A DNA stretch of 64,000 nt from Arthrobacter sp. PvP023. Lineage in GTDB: Bacteria; Actinomycetota; Actinomycetes; Actinomycetales; Micrococcaceae. Below the pieces are notes generated by a model. It had not been told where the DNA came from. It searched no databases and saw only the letters and a program-made list of their open reading frames with translations. Of the stretch, positions 20,824 through 29,198 are shown one piece after another. Every line of letters begins with the position of its first letter. Positions within the stretch are counted from its first letter, which is position 1. The DNA is taken from the NCBI RefSeq assembly GCF_017832975.1, contig NZ_JAFIBI010000001.1, positions 2,666,001 to 2,730,000 on the forward strand, in the 5' to 3' direction. The position numbers were made by a program, and so were the translations under genes.

Positions 20824-22568
20824 AGCCTGCCACCCAGCGCGAACTGCGAGGCAGCGATCTCCTGGTACACCGTCGACGTGCGCATGAGTTCGGTGTGTGT
20901 GCCCTGCGCTACCAGCCTGCCCTGGTCCAGCACCAGGATCAGGCCCGCGTCGAGGATGGTGGCGATGCGCTCGGCCACGATGATCACCGTGGACCGGCGG
21001 GTGAGCGGCGCGAGCGCCTGGCGGAGGCGGGCGTCGGTTGCATAGTCCAAGGCGGAGAAGCTGTCGTCAAAAAGGTATACCGGAGCGTCCCGGAGCAGCG
21101 CGCGGGCAATGCACAGCCGCTGGCGCTGTCCGCCGGAAAAGTTCGTTCCGCCCTGGCTCACGGCGCTGTGGAGACCATGCGGCAGTTCACGCACGAAGTC
21201 CTCCGCCTGGGCGGCACGGAGCGCCCGGAGGATGTCCTCGTCGCTCGCGTCAGGGGCGGCCATGCGCAGGTTCTCTGCCACGGTGCCGGAAAAAAGGTAG
21301 GCGCGCTGGGGCACCAGCGACAGACTGTCCCGCAGGAAGTGCAGCGGAAGTGAACGCACGTTGTGGCCGCCGATCAGTACCTCACCGGCCGTGGCGTCCA
21401 GGAACCGTGGCAGCAGGTTGAGCAGCGTTGACTTGCCGCTTCCCGTTGAACCGATGATGGCGGTAGTGGTCCCCGGCAAAGCGGTGAAGCTGATGCCGTC
21501 CAGCACGGGTGCTTCCGCCCCGGGATAGGCGAAGCTGACGTCGCGGAATTCCACCGTGCCGCCCGGCGTGCGCCGGCCCGGGGGCAGCCCTGACCGCGAG
21601 ATCAGCGGGTCTGCGATGGCGGGGCGGGTGTCCAATACGGCCTGGATCCGTTCGGCGCAGACCGCGGCCCGGGGAGCCGTCATCAGCACGTACATGGCCA
21701 TCATGATGGCGATGAGGATCTGCAGGATGTAGGCGATGAAAGCTGTCAGCGAGCCAAGCTGCATCTCCCCGGCCTGGATCCTGTGGCCGCCGAACCACAC
21801 CACCGCAACTGAGGACAAATTAACCACAATCATGATCAGCGGGAGCATCCCTGCCACCAGCAGGGCAGACTGCAGGTTATTGCGGGTCAGTTCGCGGTTT
21901 ACGACGGCGAAGCGGCGCGCCTCGTGTGCCTGGCGGACGAACGCGCGGATCACGTTGGCTCCGATGATCTGCTCGCGCAGCACGCGGCTGATCCGGTCGA
22001 TTAGTACCTGGCCCTGCCGGTACAGGGGCACCAGGCGGCGGACGATCACGTACATGATGAGAACGAGCAGGGGCACGATGGCCACCACAATGCCGGAGAG
22101 GACCACATCCTGGTTGAGGGCCAGGACAATGCCGCCGATGCCCATGGCGGGTGCCGCCACCAGCATGGTAAAGACCAGCACGGCCAGCGCCTGGATCTGC
22201 TGGACATCATTGGTGGCCCGGGTCACCAGGCTGGTCACGCCGAACGTCCCCACTTCCTGGGAGGACAGCGACTGGACTTTGGCGAAGAGCTCCTGGCGCA
22301 GCTGGCGGCCAAGCTTCATGGCCACGTTCGCACTGAAGTACCCGGCAGCCAGGGCGGCGGCAACCTGGACGGCGGCAATCGCGGCCATCCACCCGCCCAG
22401 CCGGAGGATTAGGTCCGTGTTTCCCTTGACGATTCCATCGTCGATAACGGAGGCATTGAGCGTGGGCAGGAAGAGGTTGGCCGTGGTCTGGACGAACTGC
22501 AGCACTACGATGGCCAAAACGGCAGGCTTATGCGCGGCGAGCAACCGCATCATCATGCCCCGGAGCAC
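20820..22568 (-). CDS. ABC exporter half-transporter, degenerate ATP site
   Basis: The 582-residue protein has an N-terminal membrane domain and an ATPase domain with Walker A GSTGSGKST and signature FSGGQRQRL, but Walker B reads VYLFDDSFSALD: the catalytic Glu is Asp. That change is the mark of the degenerate half of heterodimeric exporters such as TM287/288 and BmrCD. I chose GTG 22568 because GGAGG lies seven bases before it and no binding site precedes the upstream in-frame codons. It follows the methyltransferase gene by 28 bases. Confidence 0.92.
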   Translation of the reverse strand: MLRGMMMRLLAAHKPAVLAIVVLQFVQTTANLFLPTLNASVIDDGIVKGNTDLILRLGGWMAAIAAVQVAAALAAGYFSANVAMKLGRQLRQELFAKVQSLSSQEVGTFGVTSLVTRATNDVQQIQALAVLVFTMLVAAPAMGIGGIVLALNQDVVLSGIVVAIVPLLVLIMYVIVRRLVPLYRQGQVLIDRISRVLREQIIGANVIRAFVRQAHEARRFAVVNRELTRNNLQSALLVAGMLPLIMIVVNLSSVAVVWFGGHRIQAGEMQLGSLTAFIAYILQILIAIMMAMYVLMTAPRAAVCAERIQAVLDTRPAIADPLISRSGLPPGRRTPGGTVEFRDVSFAYPGAEAPVLDGISFTALPGTTTAIIGSTGSGKSTLLNLLPRFLDATAGEVLIGGHNVRSLPLHFLRDSLSLVPQRAYLFSGTVAENLRMAAPDASDEDILRALRAAQAEDFVRELPHGLHSAVSQGGTNFSGGQRQRLCIARALLRDAPVYLFDDSFSALDYATDARLRQALAPLTRRSTVIIVAERIATILDAGLILVLDQGRLVAQGTHTELMRTSTVYQEIAASQFALGGRL

Positions 22569-22596
22569 CGCACCCCCTCCCGCCGTGGCGCCATAT

Positions 22597-23376
22597 TCAG
22601 CCCCGTTTCCGCGCGACTGCGAAGATCCTTCGGAACGGGAACACTGTGCCGTGGGCCGTGGCCGGATAGGCATCCCGCAGCCTCGCGGAGTACTCCGCTT
22701 CGAATTCAGCCGCCTCTTCGGGCGGGAGCGCCGCCAGCACCGGCCGCAGTCCGGCTCCCCTGACCCACTCCAGCACCGGATCCGGCCCGTGGAGCACCTG
22801 CTGGTAGGTGGTTTCCCACGCATCCGCGTCGCAGCCGGCGTCGAGCATGATGTTCAGGTACTCGGCCGGTTCAGCGACGGCGTCGTCGTGGCGCAGCACG
22901 CCGTCGAGCGTGTCCTTCCAGCGGCCGGACTCCGCGAGCTGCCGCATGAGCACATGGGAGGGTGACCTGAAATTCCCGGGCACCTGAAGGGCAAACCACG
23001 CACCGGGGGTGAGCGCCTCCAGCCAGCCGGCCAGCAGGGCGGGATGGCCGGGGACCCATTGCAGCGCCGCGTTGGAAACCACCACGTCGGTGCGCTCCGA
23101 CGGCATCCAGTCGGTGATGTCCTGCAGCGTGAAGGACAGGTTGGCCGTCTGCGCCGAGTGCTCCGCTGCCTTGAGAAGCATCTCTGCGGACGAATCGACT
23201 CCCACCACCCGGGCATCGGGCCAGCGCTCAGCCAGGGTGGCGGTCAGGTTGCCCGGACCGCAGCCGAGGTCCACAACGTTGCGGGGACTCTCAGCGTGGA
23301 CCCGCGCAGTGAGGTCAAAATATGGCCTGTCGCGGTGGTTGCCGAACTCCACGTACTTCGCAGGATCCCACTTCAA
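22597..23376 (-). CDS. tam: trans-aconitate 2-methyltransferase-like SAM methyltransferase
   Basis: The 259-residue class I methyltransferase has the SAM-binding VDLGCGPGNLTATL and follows the Tam pattern over its length (LKWDPAKYVEFG at the N-terminus, VVSNAALQWVPGH in the middle). Tam methylates trans-aconitate, a spontaneous aconitase by-product. The start is TTG 23376, chosen because GGAGG sits eight bases before it and the protein then begins at the family position. It heads the ABC-ABC-GntR gene run, which may be coincidental. Confidence 0.85.
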   Translation of the reverse strand: MKWDPAKYVEFGNHRDRPYFDLTARVHAESPRNVVDLGCGPGNLTATLAERWPDARVVGVDSSAEMLLKAAEHSAQTANLSFTLQDITDWMPSERTDVVVSNAALQWVPGHPALLAGWLEALTPGAWFALQVPGNFRSPSHVLMRQLAESGRWKDTLDGVLRHDDAVAEPAEYLNIMLDAGCDADAWETTYQQVLHGPDPVLEWVRGAGLRPVLAALPPEEAAEFEAEYSARLRDAYPATAHGTVFPFRRIFAVARKRG

Positions 23377-23473
23377 AGACGCCCCCTCCAATGGCTCGTG
23401 CTGTTGCCGTAGGCCGAGCCTAGCCCGGCCCGGCCCCGCGACCAAGGAGGAACCACCCATTGGCGGCGGGCAC

Positions 23474-23479
23474 TAAGCT
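23474..23479 (+). promoter_or_regulatory. -10 box of the DUF3516 helicase (leaderless or nearly so)
   Basis: TAAGCT is followed by eight bases and ATG 23488. No ribosome binding site is visible. The 111-base gap to the divergent methyltransferase must hold both promoters. Confidence 0.55.
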
Positions 23480-23487
23480 TGAAAGCA

Positions 23488-26034
23488 ATGAAACTCGTTG
23501 AGCAGCTCCCTGTCCCGGCCGAACGCACGTCCAGCGGGACGGACCACGATCCGGACGAGCTCTACACCCGCTTCGTCGAATGGACGGAAAGCCGCGGGTT
23601 GTCCCTCTACGCCGCACAGGACGAAGCCATTATGGAGCTGGCGTCCGGGGACAACGTCATTCTGGCTACACCCACCGGCTCCGGCAAGTCCCTGGTGGCA
23701 ATCGCCGCGCACTTCCAGGCCATGGCACGCGGGGACCGCAGCTACTACACGGCACCCATCAAGGCCCTCGTCTCGGAGAAATTCTTCGCCCTGTGCGACA
23801 TCTTCGGCGCCGAAAACGTGGGCATGATTACCGGCGACTCGGGCGTCAACCAGGACGCGCCCATCATCTGCTGCACCGCGGAAATCCTGGCCAACATCGC
23901 CCTTCGCGAGGGTGCCGGAGCGGACCTCGGCGCAGTGATCATGGACGAGTTCCACTTTTACTCCGACCCCCAGCGCGGCTGGGCCTGGCAAGTACCGCTG
24001 CTGGAGCTCCCGCAGGCGCAGTTCCTGCTGATGTCCGCCACGCTCGGTGATGTCAGCCGCTTCGAGGCCGGCCTCACGGAACTGACGGGGCGCCCGACGA
24101 CGACCGTCAGTTCCGCTGAGCGTCCGATTCCGCTGCACTACTACTACGAGCAGACTCCGGTGCACGAGACCCTCGAGGAGCTGCTGTCCACCAAACAGGT
24201 GCCCGTCTATGTGGTCCACTTCAGCCAACTTGAGGCAATAGACCGGGCGCAGAACCTGATGAGCATCAACGTCTGCACCCGCGAGGAGAAGGACAAGATC
24301 GCTGAGCTAATAGCCGGCTTCCGTTTTGCGGCCGGGTTCGGCAAGACCCTCAACCGCCTGGTGCGGCACGGCATCGGCGTCCACCACGCCGGCATGCTGC
24401 CGAAGTACCGGCGGCTGGTGGAGCAGCTGGCGCAGGCCGGCCTGCTCAAGGTCATCTGCGGCACCGACACACTGGGCGTTGGGATCAACGTGCCCATCCG
24501 CACCGTCCTGCTCACCGCACTGAGCAAGTACGACGGCGTACGCACCCGGCTGCTGAACTCGCGCGAGTTCCACCAGATTGCGGGCCGCGCGGGCCGGGCC
24601 GGCTACGACACCGCCGGCACCGTGGTGGTGCAGGCCCCCGAACATGTGATCGAGAACGTCAAGGCGATGGCCAAGGCCACCGCCAAGTTCGGCGACGACC
24701 AGAAGAAGCTCCGCCAGGTGGTCAAGCGCAAGCCGCCGGAGGGCTTCGTCTCGTGGGGCGAACCGACCTATAACCGGCTGGTGAGCTCCGTCCCGGACCC
24801 GCTGACGTCGAGCTTCACCGTGACGCACGCCATGCTGATGAACCTGATGGAACGCCCCGGTGACCCGTTCAAGGCCGCCCGCCGCCTGCTCACCGAAAAC
24901 CACGAACCCCGCAGTTCACAGCTGCAGCTGATGAAGAAGGCACTGGGCATCTACCGGGAGCTGCTGGCCGCGGGAGTTGTGGAGCGGATTCCGCCCGAGG
25001 AACAGGGCCCCGACGGCAGGACCGTCCGGCTCACGGTCCACCTGCAGGCCAACTTCGCGCTGAACCAGCCGCTCTCGCCGTTCGCGCTGGCGGCGCTGGA
25101 ACTCCTCGATCCGGAGTCGCCGTCGTACGCCCTTGATGTGGTGTCCGTCATCGAGTCCACGCTGGAGAAGCCCCGGCAGATCCTCTCGGCCCAGCAGAAG
25201 AAGGCCCGCGGCGAAGCCATCGCCGCCATGAAGGCCGACGGCATTGAGTACGACCAGCGCATGGCCATGCTGGAGGACGTCACCTACCCGCAGCCGCTCG
25301 CGGAAATCCTTGGCGAGGCCTTCGATGTCTATCGCAAGGCCGCGCCGTGGGTGGGCGACTTCGAACTCGCCCCCAAATCGGTGGTCCGGGACATGTACGA
25401 ACGGGCGATGAACTTCGGCGAATTCGTCCAGTTCTATGGGCTGGCCCGCTCCGAAGGCATTGTGCTGCGGTACCTCGCCGACGGTTTCAAGGCACTGCGG
25501 CAGACGGTGCCGCAGGACGCCCTGCGCGAAGACCTCGAAGACCTGATTGCGTGGCTGGGCGAGCTGGTCCGCCAGGTCGATTCCAGCCTCCTGGACGAAT
25601 GGGAGGAGCTGACCTCCGGCGCCGCCCCGACTCCGCATGACGCTCCCCCGCCTCCCCCGCCGTCACTGACGTCCAACATCAGGGCCTTCCGGGTCATGGT
25701 CCGGAACGAGATGTTCCGGCGCGTGGAGCTCTTCGCCGATGAGGCGGCCACCGAGCTCGGTGAGCTCGACGGCGCCGCCGGCTGGGATGCCGAGCGCTGG
25801 GAGGACGTCCTGGACGACTACTTCGACGAACACAACGACATCGGCACCGGGCCGGACGCCCGCGGACCGGGCCTGCTGATCATCAACGAGGAACCCGGGA
25901 TCTGGAAAGTGCGGCAGATCTTCGACGATCCCGCCCGGAACCACGACTGGGGCATCTCGGCGGAGGTGGACCTGGCTGCGTCCGACGAAACCGGCACGGC
26001 AGTGGTCCGGGTGACCGACGTGAACCGGCTGTAG
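23488..26034 (+). CDS. DEAD/DEAH-box helicase with DUF3516 C-terminal region
   Basis: The 848-residue superfamily 2 helicase is probably an RNA helicase of the Ski2-like type. Motifs: I ATPTGSGKS (near residue 65), II DEFH, III SATL and VI QIAGRAGRAG. The C-terminal ~450 residues match the actinobacterial DUF3516 region, which is not characterised. I use ATG 23488, eight bases after a TAAGCT box; an in-frame TTG at 23479 would overlap that box. A Pro-rich linker lies near residue 720. The GNAT gene follows by 19 bases with its own promoter. Confidence 0.9.
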   Translation: MKLVEQLPVPAERTSSGTDHDPDELYTRFVEWTESRGLSLYAAQDEAIMELASGDNVILATPTGSGKSLVAIAAHFQAMARGDRSYYTAPIKALVSEKFFALCDIFGAENVGMITGDSGVNQDAPIICCTAEILANIALREGAGADLGAVIMDEFHFYSDPQRGWAWQVPLLELPQAQFLLMSATLGDVSRFEAGLTELTGRPTTTVSSAERPIPLHYYYEQTPVHETLEELLSTKQVPVYVVHFSQLEAIDRAQNLMSINVCTREEKDKIAELIAGFRFAAGFGKTLNRLVRHGIGVHHAGMLPKYRRLVEQLAQAGLLKVICGTDTLGVGINVPIRTVLLTALSKYDGVRTRLLNSREFHQIAGRAGRAGYDTAGTVVVQAPEHVIENVKAMAKATAKFGDDQKKLRQVVKRKPPEGFVSWGEPTYNRLVSSVPDPLTSSFTVTHAMLMNLMERPGDPFKAARRLLTENHEPRSSQLQLMKKALGIYRELLAAGVVERIPPEEQGPDGRTVRLTVHLQANFALNQPLSPFALAALELLDPESPSYALDVVSVIESTLEKPRQILSAQQKKARGEAIAAMKADGIEYDQRMAMLEDVTYPQPLAEILGEAFDVYRKAAPWVGDFELAPKSVVRDMYERAMNFGEFVQFYGLARSEGIVLRYLADGFKALRQTVPQDALREDLEDLIAWLGELVRQVDSSLLDEWEELTSGAAPTPHDAPPPPPPSLTSNIRAFRVMVRNEMFRRVELFADEAATELGELDGAAGWDAERWEDVLDDYFDEHNDIGTGPDARGPGLLIINEEPGIWKVRQIFDDPARNHDWGISAEVDLAASDETGTAVVRVTDVNRL

Positions 26035-26041
26035 TCGCTAG

Positions 26042-26047
26042 TAAACT
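26042..26047 (+). promoter_or_regulatory. -10 box of the GNAT gene (leaderless)
   Basis: TAAACT, six bases (CGAATA), then ATG 26054. It lies in the 19-base gap after the helicase stop. Confidence 0.65.
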
Positions 26048-26053
26048 CGAATA

Positions 26054-26554
26054 ATGAGTGTAATCCGGCCCGCAACCGTTGAAGACGTCCCCGTCATCCT
26101 GCAGATGATCCACGAACTGGCTATCTACGAGAAGGAGCCCCACGCTGTCCGGAATACCCCGGAAATGCTAGCCGGGGTCCTCTTCGGCGAAAGCCCGCGG
26201 GTGTACGCTGCGATGGCGGAGAACGAATCCGGCGACGTCCGGGGCTTCGCGCTCTGGTTCCTGAACTACTCCACCTGGGAAGGCGTCCACGGCATCTACC
26301 TGGAGGACCTTTACGTGACTCCGGATGCCCGCGGCGAAGGCCACGGCAAGGCGCTGCTCCAGCATCTGGCGGCCACCGCCGTCGAACGCGGTTATGCGCG
26401 CGTTGAGTGGAGCGTCCTGGACTGGAACGAACCGTCCATCAACTTCTACAAGAAGCTGGGCGCGTTTCCCATGGCGGAGTGGTCCACTTTCCGGCTGACG
26501 GGGGAAGCCCTCGAATCGTTCGGGACGTCCCGCGAGGCGCAGGTCCTTGGCTGA
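26054..26554 (+). CDS. GNAT-family N-acetyltransferase, spermidine/spermine acetyltransferase-like
   Basis: The 166-residue GNAT enzyme transfers acetyl from acetyl-CoA to an amine. The acetyl-CoA loop is DARGEGHGKALLQHL, and IYLEDLYVTPDARG and WNEPSINFYKKLGA match the diamine acetyltransferase (SSAT) pattern. ATG 26054 is probably leaderless. The last 8 bases overlap the S33 peptidase start. The true amine substrate is not visible from the sequence. Confidence 0.88.
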   Translation: MSVIRPATVEDVPVILQMIHELAIYEKEPHAVRNTPEMLAGVLFGESPRVYAAMAENESGDVRGFALWFLNYSTWEGVHGIYLEDLYVTPDARGEGHGKALLQHLAATAVERGYARVEWSVLDWNEPSINFYKKLGAFPMAEWSTFRLTGEALESFGTSREAQVLG

Positions 26555-27938
26555 TCTTCCGATGACAGGGCTCTCCGCCGTGGGAATGCTGGAGGCCGCG
26601 GCGGATGCCGCCGCCAAGGTTCCCGCCGCCGTCCCGCACACCGTCAAGGCGCGCCACGAGTACCGCGGGATGCGCACGGCCGAGCACTATTTCGAGGTGC
26701 CGCTGGATCATTTCGGCGGCGGCGCCGGGGAAACCATCACCGTTTTTGCGCGCGAGTACGTCTCCGCCGACCACAGCGAGGAAGATGCCGCCAGGCTGCC
26801 GTGGCTGTTGTACCTGCAGGGCGGTCCCGGCGGGCGCGGCAACCGTTTCCCCTCCCTGGGCGGCTGGAGCAAGGCCGCCGCCAGGGACTTCCGCATCCTC
26901 ATGCTGGACCAGCGCGGCACGGGGCTGTCCACTCCAATCGACCGCAACACGCTCCCGCTTCGGGGAAACGAAACGGACCAGCTGGGATACCTGACGCACT
27001 TTCGGGCAGACTCGATCGTTGCTGACGCGGAAGCGATCCGTCGTGCCCTCGGGTCTGCACCGTGGACCATTTACGGGCAGAGTTATGGCGGCTTCTGCGC
27101 CCTCAGCTACCTCTCCTTCGCACCGGAAGGCCTGCGCGGGGCGCTCATCACCGGCGGCCTGGCTCCGCTGCACGGCCCTGCGGACCGCGTATACCAGGCC
27201 ACCTACCGCCGCGTCGCCGCCCGCAACGCCGAATACTTCAAGTCCTACCCCGAGGACCGCGCCGCGGTCACCCGCATTGCCCGGCACCTCCGCGAAACGG
27301 AGGAGCACCTGCCCGACGGCGAGCGGCTCACCGTAGAGCGCTTCCAGATGGTGGGCTCGTTCCTTGGCGGAAATACCCGCGTGGACACCCTGCACCATCT
27401 GCTCGAGGACGCCTTCGTGGCCACGCCCGGCGGCGACCGCCTCTCGGACGCGTTCCTGGAGCAGGTACGCGGAATCGTCACCCGCGCCGGCAACCCGCTG
27501 TATGCGCTCATGCACGAGTCCATCTACGGCCAGGAGGAAGCCACGGACTGGGCTGCGTTGCGAGTACTCCAGGACTTTCCCGAATTCCGCCCGGACGCCG
27601 CCGAGCCGCTGCTGACCGGGGAAATGGTTTATCCCTGGTACTTCGAACAGGACGCCGCGCTCCGGCCCCTGCGCAGTGTGGCCCAACTGCTGGCCGAGAA
27701 GTCCGACTGGAAGCCGCTGTATGACCTGGAGCGGCTGGGAGCGAACACCGTTCCCGTTGCCGCCGCCGTGTACAGCGAGGACATCTACGTTGACCGGGAC
27801 CTCTCGCTTGAAACGGCTTCGGCCGTCCGCGGGCTCCAGGTCTGGGAGACCGCGGACTTCCACCACGACGGCATCGCGGACGACGGCGAAGGCATCTTCG
27901 GGCGGCTGCTGGGAATGGTGCGCTCAGTCCGCAACTGA
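26547..27938 (+). CDS. alpha/beta hydrolase, proline iminopeptidase-like (S33)
   Basis: The 463-residue cytoplasmic hydrolase resembles prolyl aminopeptidases. It has the oxyanion-hole GGPGGRG near residue 92, nucleophile Ser in GQSYGGF near 176 and a late Asp (VYSEDIYVD) and His (FHHDGI) completing the triad. The start is uncertain: TTG 26547 overlaps the GNAT stop and has GAGG nine bases upstream; ATG 26562 has no binding site. It is probably co-transcribed with the GNAT gene. A strong hairpin follows. Confidence 0.88.
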   Translation: MADLPMTGLSAVGMLEAAADAAAKVPAAVPHTVKARHEYRGMRTAEHYFEVPLDHFGGGAGETITVFAREYVSADHSEEDAARLPWLLYLQGGPGGRGNRFPSLGGWSKAAARDFRILMLDQRGTGLSTPIDRNTLPLRGNETDQLGYLTHFRADSIVADAEAIRRALGSAPWTIYGQSYGGFCALSYLSFAPEGLRGALITGGLAPLHGPADRVYQATYRRVAARNAEYFKSYPEDRAAVTRIARHLRETEEHLPDGERLTVERFQMVGSFLGGNTRVDTLHHLLEDAFVATPGGDRLSDAFLEQVRGIVTRAGNPLYALMHESIYGQEEATDWAALRVLQDFPEFRPDAAEPLLTGEMVYPWYFEQDAALRPLRSVAQLLAEKSDWKPLYDLERLGANTVPVAAAVYSEDIYVDRDLSLETASAVRGLQVWETADFHHDGIADDGEGIFGRLLGMVRSVRN

Positions 27939-27953
27939 GCCGATCCGGAAAGC

Positions 27954-27989
27954 AGACAACCCCGGCCACCCATGTGGCCGGGGTTGTCT
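27954..27989. terminator. bidirectional terminator
   Basis: A perfect 16-bp stem (left arm AGACAACCCCGGCCAC, 27954-27969) with a 4-base loop lies between the convergent S33 peptidase and terC genes, 15 bases from each stop. It can serve both strands. Confidence 0.88.
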
Positions 27990-28004
27990 GTGCAGTACGG
28001 GAGC

Positions 28005-29033
28005 CTAGTCGGCGTCGCTCATGCTCTTGCGGGCGTCCTCTTCGAGGCGCGCGTCCACCTTCGCCTGTGCGGCCTTGGAGCTCACCAGGCTGGCAATCAC
28101 GGCGACGATGATGGTGCCCACGATGACGGCAAGGGACACGAACGTGGGGATCTCAGGGGCCCACTCGATGTGCTTGCCTCCATTGATGAACGGGAGCTCG
28201 TTGACGTGCATCGCGTGGAGGACCAGCTTGACGCCAATGAACGCCAGGATGAAGGACAGCGCGTGCTTCAGGTAGATCAGGCGGTTCATCAGGCCGCCCA
28301 GCAGGAAGTACAGCTGGCGCAGGCCCATCAGGGCGAAAAGGTTGGCGGTGAAGACGATGAACGGACTCTGTGTCAGGCCGAAGATCGCCGGGATGGAGTC
28401 AACAGCGAAGAGCAGGTCGGTGAGCCCGATCGTGACGAAGACGATCAGCATCGGGGTGAAGACCTTCTTGCCGTCAACCGTGGTGCGCAGCTTGCCGCCG
28501 TCGAACTTCTCCGACATCGGAATCACCTTGCGGAGCTTCGCGATCAGCGGGTTTTCCTTGTCCTCTTCGTCTTCACCCTCGTCCTGGGCCTGCTTCCACG
28601 CGGTCCAGAGCAGGAAGGCGCCGAAGATGTAGAAGACCCAGCTGAACTGCTCGATGACGATGGCGCCGAGCAGGATGAAGATGCCGCGGAGGATCAGCGC
28701 GATGATGATGCCCACCATCAACACTTCCTGCTGGTACTTACGGGGCACCGAGAAGCGCGCCATGATGATGATGAACACAAAGAGGTTGTCGATGCTGAGG
28801 CTGTACTCCGTCACCCAGCCGGCAACGAACTGCCCGCCAAACTCCGGGCCTGTGAAGGCAAACATCGCACCCGCAAACACCAGGGCCAGGGCCACATAGA
28901 ACGTGACCCACAGGCCGGCTTCCTTCATGGAAGGCTCGTGCGGGCGGCGCAGCACCAGGAGGAGGTCGAAAGCGAGGATAAGGCCGAGGACGACGAATGA
29001 GCCGACCTCAAACCAAACGGGTAAATCGAGCAC
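28005..29033 (-). CDS. TerC/Alx-family membrane protein, probable Mn2+ exporter
   Basis: The 342-residue integral membrane protein has about nine hydrophobic segments. The acidic residues typical of the family are in TEYSLSIDNLFV and LLFAVDSIPAIFG. TerC/Alx proteins export or handle manganese, also during protein metalation. The start is GTG 29033 with AAAGG seven bases upstream. The 5' leader is a yybP-ykoY-type riboswitch, which strongly supports a manganese role. A charged loop with a Glu/Asp run lies near residues 150-160. Confidence 0.92.
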   Translation of the reverse strand: MLDLPVWFEVGSFVVLGLILAFDLLLVLRRPHEPSMKEAGLWVTFYVALALVFAGAMFAFTGPEFGGQFVAGWVTEYSLSIDNLFVFIIIMARFSVPRKYQQEVLMVGIIIALILRGIFILLGAIVIEQFSWVFYIFGAFLLWTAWKQAQDEGEDEEDKENPLIAKLRKVIPMSEKFDGGKLRTTVDGKKVFTPMLIVFVTIGLTDLLFAVDSIPAIFGLTQSPFIVFTANLFALMGLRQLYFLLGGLMNRLIYLKHALSFILAFIGVKLVLHAMHVNELPFINGGKHIEWAPEIPTFVSLAVIVGTIIVAVIASLVSSKAAQAKVDARLEEDARKSMSDAD

Positions 29034-29041
29034 AGGGATGC

Positions 29042-29190
29042 CTTTCGCAGGGTACAGAGATGCGTTGTAAGTCTCTCCGGCTTTGCCTGTGCACTTGGTG
29101 CTGAATCGGCAGCCCGCTACGCCCGGCAGGGCATCTATGCCGTGCGTGTTGACGATCGTAGCGCTTGGGATACTCCCCTACGTGAGAACA
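29042..29190 (-). promoter_or_regulatory. yybP-ykoY manganese riboswitch
   Basis: The minus-strand leader of terC contains GGGGAGTA (29184-29177), a middle helix with GCCCTGCCGGGC, and GCCGGAGAGACTTACAACG (29077-29059). These are the two conserved loops that form the Mn2+ site in yybP-ykoY RNAs, in the right order and about 100 bases apart. Such RNAs switch on manganese exporters, including TerC genes, when Mn2+ is high. The leader begins right at the uvrB stop. Confidence 0.82.
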
Positions 29191-29198
29191 ACTTTACC

